From: CAIOZA01 sp964464375
Lineage (GTDB): Bacteria; Bacteroidota; Ignavibacteria; Kapaibacteriales; UBA2268
Assembly (NCBI GenBank): GCA_964464375.1
Contig: CAYXFU010000046.1
Span: 1-26,809 of the forward strand
Length of the DNA: 26,809 bases
Reading direction: 5' to 3'
The notes under the pieces are model-generated. The model saw nothing but the letters and a program-made list of their open reading frames with translations, made no database searches and was not told where the DNA came from. Shown here piece after piece: positions 7,862-14,683 of this stretch. The position numbers and the translations under genes were made by a program. Numbering within the stretch: position 1 is the first letter of the stretch; the number at the start of each line of letters is the position of its first letter.

Positions 7862-8566
7862 ATGAAATCATCAACTTTTATCAGCGATTTATCCCAAAAG
7901 GAATTCCCAATTTCAGAAAGAGTGTCTGCTAAAACAATCAGACATCATGTACTGAATTTAATTCAGAAAGATAACCCGCAATTAACACACGACAGTGATT
8001 TATCAGTTAGTGAATTAGATAATTATAGAAAAAAGTATATATCCGACTATCTGGGTAAAGAAATTGGTGAACTTACTCATCTTGAAAAGAATGTTTTAAC
8101 TTCATTAGAGCAGAATTCTACTCTGACTGATAAGATTGACAACGAAGAAGTTACCAAATCGACCTACGGACAAAGGATCGCCGACAAAGTGGCTTCATTC
8201 GGCGGCAGTTGGACTTTCATTATTTCATTTGGAGTATTTATAACAATTTGGATTCTGATGAATGTCTTTTGGTACATGAACAAAAGTTTCGACCCTTTTC
8301 CATTCATTCTGCTGAATTTGATTCTTTCTTGTTTAGCCGCACTTCAGGCTCCTGTTATCATGATGAGTCAGAACCGCCAGGAAGAAAAAGACCGGGAACG
8401 TGCTAAAAAGGATTATATGATAAATCTTAAGTCGGAACTGGAAATAAGAACTCTTCACGAAAAAATCGATCATTTCATTATGGATCAGCAACTTGAATTA
8501 CTTGAAATTCAGAAGGTACAGATAGAAATGATGAATGATATTCTGAAGCATGTGGTTAAAGAGTAG
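7862..8566 (+). CDS. DUF1003 family membrane protein
   Basis: This 234-residue protein has a soluble N-terminal part, then the DUF1003 core. The core comprises TYGQRIADKVASFGGSWTFI, a first membrane helix (about 118-135, ISFGVFITIWILMNVFWY), the phrase FDPFPFILLNLILSCLAALQ forming a second helix, and then APVIMMSQNRQEEKDRERAK. The C-terminal part is a helical, probably coiled-coil segment (SELEIRTLHEKIDHFIMDQQ). These hallmarks make the family assignment firm. Function is unknown for the family; the conserved Pro-rich hairpin and cytoplasmic tail suggest an inner-membrane protein. It has no operon partners and is enclosed by two twin hairpins. Confidence 0.9.
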   Translation: MKSSTFISDLSQKEFPISERVSAKTIRHHVLNLIQKDNPQLTHDSDLSVSELDNYRKKYISDYLGKEIGELTHLEKNVLTSLEQNSTLTDKIDNEEVTKSTYGQRIADKVASFGGSWTFIISFGVFITIWILMNVFWYMNKSFDPFPFILLNLILSCLAALQAPVIMMSQNRQEEKDRERAKKDYMINLKSELEIRTLHEKIDHFIMDQQLELLEIQKVQIEMMNDILKHVVKE

Positions 8567-8580
8567 AAATAATTATAGCA

Positions 8581-8601
8581 AAGGGGCTTCTGAAGCCCCT
8601 T
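8581..8601 (+). terminator. Terminator-like hairpin after the DUF1003 gene
   Basis: The arms AAGGGGCTTC and GAAGCCCCTT are perfect complements around a single T (functionally a slightly larger loop) and are followed by a short T/CTG stretch. It is a near-copy of 7806-7828. As it lies between convergent genes it may serve both strands. Confidence 0.65.
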
Positions 8602-8618
8602 CTGTTTATAAATAAAAG

Positions 8619-8638
8619 ATTCCTGCATGCACAGGAAT
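8619..8638. repeat. Short palindrome ATTCCTG-N6-CAGGAAT
   Basis: The arms ATTCCTG and CAGGAAT enclose CATGCA, and GAC follows. It matches 935-954 and 26637-26656. It ends just before the pepF stop codon region. Confidence 0.6.
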
Positions 8639-8648
8639 GACGATGCCC

Positions 8649-10547
8649 CTATTTTATCATCTTTTCAAGTTCATCCAGGTATTGGTTTGCTGTGCGGACC
8701 ACTGCCTGCAGAGTTTCTTCCTTGTTCATATCCACTCCAGCTTTCCTGAGAATATCAATCGGATATTCTGATGAACCCGACGAGAGGAACAGCAGATATT
8801 TATCGATTGCAGGTTTGCCTTCTTTTTTAACATTGTTAATTAGTGCAAAAGAGGCTGCAAACGATGTTGCATACTGATATACATAGAAATTGTATTTCAT
8901 CAGATGGGGTACTCTTGCCCAGGTTAATCCTTCTTCTTTATCGACTACCATATCTGGTCCCCAATACTTCTGGTAGGACTTGATGAATTCATCTGTGAGC
9001 TGATCAGCAGTGAGAAACTCTCCCTTTTCGGCGCGATCATGTGTCATTTTCTCAAATTCAGCGAACTCAGTCTGACGGAAGAACGTTGTCTGTATGTTAG
9101 TCAAGAATTTTTCGTACAAAGCCAGCTTTTCTTCTTTTGTCTGAGCATTCTTAAGAAAATACTCGAAAAGGAGTGCTTCATTGGCTGTGGAAGCAACTTC
9201 AGCCACGAATGTAGAATAGTCTCGGTACTGGAACGGCTGAGTCTTCTCGGTGAAGAATGAGTGCATGTTGTGACCAAGCTCATGAATTAGTGTGAAAACA
9301 TCATCTAATGTGTTGTTCCAGTTGAGCAGGATGAATGGATGAGGACCTGACCCGGAGCTGTTTGAATAAGCACCGGAGCGTTTGGATTTAGTTTCATATA
9401 CGTCAATCCATCTGTTCTCGAATCCGATATTCATAGCTTCGATATACTCTTTTCCTAACGGCTCCAGGGCTTTCTTGCAGATTTCGACTGCTTCATCGTA
9501 AGTGTATTGCTTGCTGATTGCCGGAAACAGCGATACATAGGTGTCATAAGGATGAATCTCGTCTAACTTTAGAACTTTTTTCTTGATAGAAGCCCAGCGA
9601 TGCTGAACGTTAACATTTTCATTTACGACCTTGATAAGAGTTTCGTAAACTGACATCGGGATATTGTTAGGATAAAGCGATGCTTCGACGGCTGAATTAT
9701 AATTTCTTATCTTGGCATTGACTATTCTAGTGTTGATACGTCCGTTATAAAGTTCAGCCAGGGTTCCTTTTAGCTGAGTGTAAGGCTGGTAAGTGCCCTT
9801 GTAAATATCTCTGCGATAGTTGCGGTCTTGTGAATAGAGTCCTGCTCTGTATCTTCCATGCGATACCTGAATGTCCTTACCTTCGGAATCCTTAATTGTA
9901 GGGAAAGGTAGTTCGGCATCGTTAAGAGTATTGTAAGTATTGACCGGAATGGCGAAAACAGGCGATAGCTGTGCTAAGAGTTTCTCCTGTTCTTCCGCGA
10001 GTGTGTGACTTCTGACACGGAATAGAATATCGAATTTCTGTCTGAATTCCTTGAGTTTTGGTTCAGACTTATAGAAATCATTCATCTGATTATCGGTAAC
10101 TTTCATCAGCTCAGGATTGAAGTATGATCCTGCTGCCGAATAGACGCTTTCGAGGCTCTGCATCTTGTCGTACATGGTTTTGAAGACGGGATCAGTAAGG
10201 TCAATATCCTTGCCTAAAGAAGCATAGATATAGAGTCTGGTGAATCTTTGGTCGAGATCTTTCATGAAGTTAACACAATCGTAGAGAGACTTTGCTGATT
10301 GCGAAATTTTTCCTTTATATGCTTTAACTTTTTCGATTTCGACTGTAACGGCATCGTACTCCTTTTGCCATGCCTCGTTTGATGGATAAACATCAGCGAG
10401 ATTCCATTTGTACTTATTGGCGACCTCGTCACGGGTCATTAATTTGTTTTGTGCGTTTAAGTTCATATTTATCAATGCTAATAGAGTAATAATAATCAAA
10501 AAGAAACTAAAAAGTGACTTAGTATTGAATCGGAGATTTTCTCTCAT
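8649..10547 (-). CDS. pepF: Exported oligoendopeptidase F (peptidase family M3)
   Basis: This is a 632-residue zinc metallopeptidase that cleaves short peptides. The catalytic motif HELGH is at 422-426 and the third zinc ligand is probably E450 in FVAEVASTANEALL, both in the PepF/M3B arrangement. The N-terminal half has the family phrase YKWNLADVYPSNEAW. I start it at the ATG at 10547: GAGAGGAAAAG precedes it, a TAATTTTG box lies 33 bases upstream, and a signal peptide follows (FSFFLIIITLLALINMNLNA then Q). The open frame extends to 10670, but that extension is AT-rich and unlike protein. Most PepF enzymes are cytosolic, so an exported form suggests periplasmic digestion of imported peptides. 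The gene stands alone. Confidence 0.93.
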   Translation of the reverse strand: MRENLRFNTKSLFSFFLIIITLLALINMNLNAQNKLMTRDEVANKYKWNLADVYPSNEAWQKEYDAVTVEIEKVKAYKGKISQSAKSLYDCVNFMKDLDQRFTRLYIYASLGKDIDLTDPVFKTMYDKMQSLESVYSAAGSYFNPELMKVTDNQMNDFYKSEPKLKEFRQKFDILFRVRSHTLAEEQEKLLAQLSPVFAIPVNTYNTLNDAELPFPTIKDSEGKDIQVSHGRYRAGLYSQDRNYRRDIYKGTYQPYTQLKGTLAELYNGRINTRIVNAKIRNYNSAVEASLYPNNIPMSVYETLIKVVNENVNVQHRWASIKKKVLKLDEIHPYDTYVSLFPAISKQYTYDEAVEICKKALEPLGKEYIEAMNIGFENRWIDVYETKSKRSGAYSNSSGSGPHPFILLNWNNTLDDVFTLIHELGHNMHSFFTEKTQPFQYRDYSTFVAEVASTANEALLFEYFLKNAQTKEEKLALYEKFLTNIQTTFFRQTEFAEFEKMTHDRAEKGEFLTADQLTDEFIKSYQKYWGPDMVVDKEEGLTWARVPHLMKYNFYVYQYATSFAASFALINNVKKEGKPAIDKYLLFLSSGSSEYPIDILRKAGVDMNKEETLQAVVRTANQYLDELEKMIK

Positions 10548-10579
10548 CTTTTCCTCTCGAAATGAACAATTGTAAAAAA

Positions 10580-10587
10580 CAAAATTA
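10580..10587 (-). promoter_or_regulatory. Putative -7 box of pepF
   Basis: The minus strand reads TAATTTTG, a full TAnnTTTG match, about 33 bases above the chosen ATG. A good -33 TTG at the right distance was not found. It supports the 10547 start over 10670. Confidence 0.35.
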
Positions 10588-10884
10588 GGGAAAAAAGGGC
10601 AATTTAATTGAGAATTAATAATTGAGAGTTGAGAAAGGGAATTTTGAGGAATTTTGGCTGTTTTTCGCATATTTTAGTGATGCTTGCATTGTAGCAACCA
10701 TAGCAACGCTACAAACTATTTTCAAAATCCGTGAGACGTTTTGCGTTTTGATGTGTCTTAGTTTATACGGGTGTGACAATTTTAGAAAAAGTATTCTGAA
10801 AATTGTTTTGTAACTTATATTGTTTTATTGCGTTATGTTTATATTGTTATGTAAATGTTTTTTACAAAAAATAGATAACAGATT
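10588..10884. other. AT-rich intergenic region between divergent genes
   Basis: No gene is evident here; one open frame (10622-10813) lacks protein character. An imperfect direct repeat of TTGAGA-TTAATAA-TTGAGAG type lies near 10609-10635. A 6-bp hairpin (TGTAAA/TTTACA, 10850-10866) sits just before the downstream gene. A possible promoter for that gene (TTTTG, 23 nt, TATGTTTA) is weak. Confidence 0.4.
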
Positions 10885-12057
10885 ATGAAAAGATTAATTA
10901 CTCTCTTGTTATTGGCTCTGGTACCTGCAATTGCTTTTTCATTTACTGGTAAAGGTAGTGGAACAAAAGATGATCCTTATCAAATTACTAATATTAAGGA
11001 ATTACAGGAACTTGTTTTACTTCAAAAATTAAATGAATATTATATCTTGATAAATGATATTGATGCTTCAGAAACAAGAAATTGGAATTTGGGAGATCAT
11101 GATCATGATTCAACAACGGCTAATGTTCCAATAGGCTTTATACCTTTTAATGGTTTTTCTGGAAATTTTAATGGTAATGGATTTATTATTCGAAATTTAT
11201 ATATAAATCAACCAAAAGAATATGGTATTAGTTTATTTGGTAATCTTGCTTTAGCCGATATCAAACGTTTAGGAATAGTGAATTGTGATATTTCATGTCG
11301 TTCTGGTGGTGTAATTGGAAGTACAATCGAAAATAGTTCTATTTCAGAATGTTTTGCAACTGGTAAAATTGTAGCATATGATACATCTGAAGGTTGTGTG
11401 GGAGGCTTTTGTGAATTTATTAATGCTTCAGATATATCAAATTGCTTCACTTTATGTTCTGCTTCTAATCCTGTAAGTAAAAATGATTATGTCGTTTCTT
11501 CTTTTAGTTTTGGTTGGGAAAAGCTTGGTAATGCAACATATTCGTTTGCCGCCGGAAAAGTAATAAGTACAAGGAATACATGCGCTTTTGGAGTTTTTGA
11601 AAATGGTTATGGTAGTTATTGGGATATTGAAACAACCGGAATTCCTGATAATGATCCTGATACTTACTCACATGGACTTACTACATCTGAAATGATGAAG
11701 CAAAAAACATATTCTGGTTGGGATTTTAAAAATATCTGGTGTATCGACGAAGGCAAGGACTATCCCAAGCTACGTGTATTCGGTGGTTGCCCAACCGATG
11801 TGAAAAGCAATGAACCGGTTCTGGATTTGGTTAGCATTTCCCCCAATCCCACCTCCGATTTCATAGAAATATCCGTAGGGGCGAACGGCCGTTCGCCCTT
11901 ACAAAGCGACATAAAAATCTATAATATATATGGGCAAACTGTATTGTCTGTAGGGGTTCAAAATTTTGAACCCCTACGAATCAATGTCTCTGGCTTGGCT
12001 CCCGGGATGCATTTCGTGCGGATTGGGGAAAAAATTGGAAAATTTATTAAACTGTAA
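10885..12057 (+). CDS. Exported GLUG-like repeat protein with T9SS sorting tail
   Basis: This 390-residue secreted protein has a signal peptide (KRLITLLLLALVPAIAFS), then GKGSGTKDDPYQITNIKEL and YYILINDIDAS. This is the opening of the GLUG/adhesin-like beta-helix proteins, continued by FSGNFNGNGFIIRNLYI, a glycine-bounded repeat region and WDFKNIWCIDEGKDYPKL. The last 75 or so residues form a Por sorting domain (SISPNPTSDFIEISV ... IKIYNIYGQTVLSV ... LAPGMHFVRIGEKIGKFIKL). Two palindromic elements, encoding residues 331-339 and 356-364, interrupt that domain between predicted strands without breaking the frame. Codons before about residue 285 are very AT-rich and those after are not, so the gene looks mosaic. 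A surface or adhesive role is inferred from family resemblance only. Confidence 0.82.
   Translation: MKRLITLLLLALVPAIAFSFTGKGSGTKDDPYQITNIKELQELVLLQKLNEYYILINDIDASETRNWNLGDHDHDSTTANVPIGFIPFNGFSGNFNGNGFIIRNLYINQPKEYGISLFGNLALADIKRLGIVNCDISCRSGGVIGSTIENSSISECFATGKIVAYDTSEGCVGGFCEFINASDISNCFTLCSASNPVSKNDYVVSSFSFGWEKLGNATYSFAAGKVISTRNTCAFGVFENGYGSYWDIETTGIPDNDPDTYSHGLTTSEMMKQKTYSGWDFKNIWCIDEGKDYPKLRVFGGCPTDVKSNEPVLDLVSISPNPTSDFIEISVGANGRSPLQSDIKIYNIYGQTVLSVGVQNFEPLRINVSGLAPGMHFVRIGEKIGKFIKL
11875..11902. repeat. Palindromic element inside a CDS, in frame (first)
   Basis: GTAGGGGCGAACG is mirrored by CGTTCGCCCTTAC around a GC-rich centre, with one mismatch near the ends. It starts exactly on a codon (GTA, Val331) and encodes V-G-A-N-G-R-S-P-L, placed after the strand DFIEIS of the sorting domain. 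It has the GTAGGGG end of the family. Confidence 0.75.
11950..11977. repeat. Palindromic element inside a CDS, in frame (second)
   Basis: This is a perfect 28-bp palindrome: GTAGGGGTTCAAAA followed by its exact complement ending CCCCTAC. It starts on a codon (GTA, Val356), the same phase as the first insert, and encodes V-G-V-Q-N-F-E-P-L between the strands GQTVLS and RINVSG of the sorting domain. Confidence 0.8.
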
Positions 12058-12060
12058 GAA

Positions 12061-12100
12061 TACATAGATTCCTCAATAGGTTAGGTGTTACAATACAAAA
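12061..12100. repeat. 40-nt dispersed repeat, copy 2
   Basis: It aligns without gaps to 831-870 (32 of 40 identical). It begins 4 bases after the stop of the GLUG-like gene. The related TATAACAGGCAAAA phrase follows at about 12140. The rest of the gap to 12239 is AT-rich with no gene. Confidence 0.5.
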
Positions 12101-12239
12101 TGCAGGCGGATGCTTCGTAATTTTCAGTGTTATTTTCAGTATAACAGGCAAAATTCCTTTCATCTCCAATTTCTTTTTTTGTAAAAAATATTGCATTTTT
12201 GTAATTCGTATTTTTACTTAATACTTATATAGTTAATGC

Positions 12240-13037
12240 ATGTCTGTTCGCTTATCAGTTGTACAATTTCAGCCGATTTTGGGAGATAAAGTTTCCAATA
12301 TTGATCGTTTGCTCGAATATTGCCGTACAATTGATTCGGATGTTATCGTTTTTCCTGAGCTATGCACTACCGGTTACTTCTTCCAGAACCGCGAGGAGAC
12401 ATCAGTTCTCGCAGAATCCGCCAAAGGTGAAACAGTAACCTGCATTCAGGAAATTGCATCAGCGACGAACAAGATCATAATCTTTGGATATATTGAGTCT
12501 GAAGATAATAAAATCTATAATTCGGCAGCAGTAGTTTTCCCTGAGAATGCGAAGACTCGTTCTTACAGGAAGACACATCTATTCTATAAGGAAAGATACT
12601 GTTTTGATGCCGGGGACACAGGTTTTTTTGTAATTGAGGATGACCAGAAAAATATAAGAATTGGTACAATGATTTGTTATGACTGGCGATTTCCTGAGGC
12701 TTCAAGAACTCTGGGACTGATGGGTGCAGACCTGATTGTCTGTCCGTCCAATCTGGTAACGAATATCTGGACAAAGGTTATGCCTGCAAGGGCTATTGAA
12801 AATAAGGTCTATCTTGCCGTTGCAAACCGAACTGGTCTTGAGGAAGCTAATGATGAAACTGTTCTTTTCAACGGTCTTTCGGGAATATGGTCTTACAATG
12901 GTGATAGAATTGCTTCTGCTGAAGCTGTTGAAGATTGTGTGCTTTCTGTTGAAATTGAACCTGAGAAAACAAGAGATAAATCGTTCAATGAGATCAATAA
13001 TATTTTCTCAGACAGAAGACCTGAAATGTATTTGTGA
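12240..13037 (+). CDS. Carbon-nitrogen hydrolase (nitrilase superfamily)
   Basis: This 265-residue cytoplasmic amidohydrolase of the nitrilase superfamily uses a Glu-Lys-Cys triad. The triad is visible as E40 (FPELCTTGYFF), K111 (YRKTHLFYKE) and C146 (MICYDWRFPE). The length and the Y-R-K-H-L-F spacing fit the omega-amidase/aliphatic-amidase-like branches. The substrate is not determinable from sequence; deaminated amino-acid amides or carbamoyl compounds are typical. The ATG at 12240 was chosen because the family start (VRLSVVQFQP) begins right after it. No signal peptide is present. The gene has no operon partner: a repeat-containing gap separates it from murC. Confidence 0.93.
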   Translation: MSVRLSVVQFQPILGDKVSNIDRLLEYCRTIDSDVIVFPELCTTGYFFQNREETSVLAESAKGETVTCIQEIASATNKIIIFGYIESEDNKIYNSAAVVFPENAKTRSYRKTHLFYKERYCFDAGDTGFFVIEDDQKNIRIGTMICYDWRFPEASRTLGLMGADLIVCPSNLVTNIWTKVMPARAIENKVYLAVANRTGLEEANDETVLFNGLSGIWSYNGDRIASAEAVEDCVLSVEIEPEKTRDKSFNEINNIFSDRRPEMYL

Positions 13038-13093
13038 GAAGTTGGTCAATCTGAACGAAGTGAATCCAGAAGTCATGAACACTAGATGCGCTT

Positions 13094-13139
13094 CGCAGGC
13101 CTACGGCTCTCACGGTCGCTTCGCTGCGCTCAGAATGAC
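13094..13139. repeat. Dispersed repeat, copy 2
   Basis: It is almost identical to 5-49. It sits between the hydrolase stop and murC, preceded by GAACGAAGTGAATCC, a phrase that resembles the related diverged piece near 778-815. Confidence 0.7.
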
Positions 13140-13203
13140 GTGCTATGAGAGAAGTTCTAAGGATTAAGTAATCTATTATTACATAAAAAAATAAATTATT
13201 AAA

Positions 13204-13211
13204 TATATTTG
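13204..13211 (+). promoter_or_regulatory. Putative -7 box upstream of murC
   Basis: TATATTTG matches TAnnTTTG fully but lies only 11 bases before the ATG at 13223, and no TTG is seen at the right distance upstream. If real, the leader would be very short. Low confidence. Confidence 0.25.
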
Positions 13212-13222
13212 CTGAGATAAAA

Positions 13223-14590
13223 ATGCTCCTAACATCAAATACGATCCATTTTGTTGGAATTGGCGGAATTGGCATGAGTGCCATTGCCGAAATACTAATG
13301 AGTCAGGGCTTTAAAGTTAGTGGCTCAGACTTAGCGGCATCAGAAAACACAGAGTATCTTGTAACTCAAGGAGCCGAGATTTTCATTGGCCACAAAGCAG
13401 AAAACATTGGCAATGTTGGAGTAGTTGTCTATTCATCTGCAGTCAATCCCGAAAAGAATGTTGAAACAGTCGAAGCCTCAAAAAGAAATATTCCTATTCT
13501 TCGCAGAGCAGAGATGCTCGCAGAAGTAACCAGATTGAACTATTGCCTTGCGGTGTCCGGTACTCATGGAAAGACAACCACCACTTCGATGTGCGGAATT
13601 ACTCTTATGAAGGCAAACTTCGACCCGACAGTGATCGTTGGCGGACGCTTAGGCGGATTAGGAGGAACAAACGCAAGACTGGGCAAAGGCCAATGGACAG
13701 TTGTTGAAGCTGATGAATATGACAGATCTTTTCTACAGCTACTGCCGACTGTTGCCATAATTAACAACATCGAACCAGAGCACATGGATATTTATGAGAG
13801 CTTTGATGATCTTAAAAATACTTTTATCCAGTTTGCAAATAAAGTTCCTTTCTATGGTTTTGTTGCGGCAAATATTGATGATCACGGAATAAAAGAGATT
13901 ATTTCAGAAATAAAGAAACGGGTAATTACTTTCGGATTTTCACGCAATAGTGATGTTTATGCAGATAACATTAAATATAACGGACTTACATCAACCTGCC
14001 GAGTCTTTAGGAAAAATGAATTCGTAGGAAATTTAAAAATCAATCTCCCCGGGGCACATAATGTTAAAAATGCTTTGGCAACTGTTGCAGTTGCAATGGA
14101 GCTTGGCATCAGTTTTGACATTATTGCAGATGGTATTGATTCATTTACCGGAGTAAACCGTCGATTCGAAATAAAAGGAATAAAGGATGGTGTAACATAT
14201 GTAGATGATTATGCACATCATCCCACAGAAATTAAGGCAACTTTGAGTGCCGCCAGAAATGGTTTTGACAATAGGATTGTAGCAGTATTTCAGCCTCATA
14301 CCTTTACGCGGACAAGAGATTTCTTTAAAGATTTTGCATCTTCTTTCGACGATGCCGATATTGTTATAGTTATGGATGTGTATCCTGCAAGAGAAAAACC
14401 CATAGAAGGAATCAATGGCAAACTAGTTGCAGATGCCGCTATTTCTTATGGACACAGAAATGTACATTACTGTGCCAATCTGGAAGCAGTACACAGTTTT
14501 GTTAAAACAGTATTAAAAGATGGTGATATGTTAATCAGCTTAGGTGCCGGTGATATATGGAAACTTCACAAATTACTGCTGGAATCATAA
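13223..14590 (+). CDS. murC: UDP-N-acetylmuramate--L-alanine ligase
   Basis: MurC adds L-alanine to UDP-N-acetylmuramate with ATP, the first peptide step of peptidoglycan synthesis, in the cytoplasm. The 455 residues open with the MurC-type Rossmann motif IHFVGIGGIGMSAIAEIL. The ATP loop GTHGKTTTTS (113-122), the metal-binding EADEYDRSF (162-170), NNIEPEHMD (181-189) and the C-terminal DDYAHHPTEI are all present, so all three Mur-ligase domains are complete. The opening motif and length favour MurC over Mpl. It lies outside any division/cell-wall cluster here and is followed at 93 nt by two periplasmic chaperone genes, a loose envelope-biogenesis grouping. Confidence 0.94.
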   Translation: MLLTSNTIHFVGIGGIGMSAIAEILMSQGFKVSGSDLAASENTEYLVTQGAEIFIGHKAENIGNVGVVVYSSAVNPEKNVETVEASKRNIPILRRAEMLAEVTRLNYCLAVSGTHGKTTTTSMCGITLMKANFDPTVIVGGRLGGLGGTNARLGKGQWTVVEADEYDRSFLQLLPTVAIINNIEPEHMDIYESFDDLKNTFIQFANKVPFYGFVAANIDDHGIKEIISEIKKRVITFGFSRNSDVYADNIKYNGLTSTCRVFRKNEFVGNLKINLPGAHNVKNALATVAVAMELGISFDIIADGIDSFTGVNRRFEIKGIKDGVTYVDDYAHHPTEIKATLSAARNGFDNRIVAVFQPHTFTRTRDFFKDFASSFDDADIVIVMDVYPAREKPIEGINGKLVADAAISYGHRNVHYCANLEAVHSFVKTVLKDGDMLISLGAGDIWKLHKLLLES

Positions 14591-14683
14591 AGTTATAAAA
14601 TTTATATCATCAAAATCGTCAAATATCGAGATATAAAGTTATTTACATGACAAATAGTTTTAATTATATACAAGGACTTCGGA

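Noticed and set aside
10548..10670. 41-codon upstream extension of pepF
   Set aside because: The extension is AT-rich intergenic-like sequence containing the probable promoter box. The ATG at 10547 has a good ribosome-binding site and is followed by a signal peptide.
10622..10813. 63-codon open frame upstream of the GLUG-like gene
   Set aside because: Its composition and residues look like translated AT-rich spacer, and no family resemblance or ribosome-binding site was seen.
12796..13167. Open frame overlapping the 3' end of the nitrilase-family gene
   Set aside because: It runs out of frame through a gene with a complete catalytic triad and on into the dispersed repeat; it is a shadow.
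13223..14590. Assignment as Mpl (murein peptide ligase) instead of MurC
   Set aside because: The IHFVGIGGIGMSAIAEIL opening and length are MurC-like, and the expected EADEYDRSF and YAHHPTEI motifs are in MurC form.
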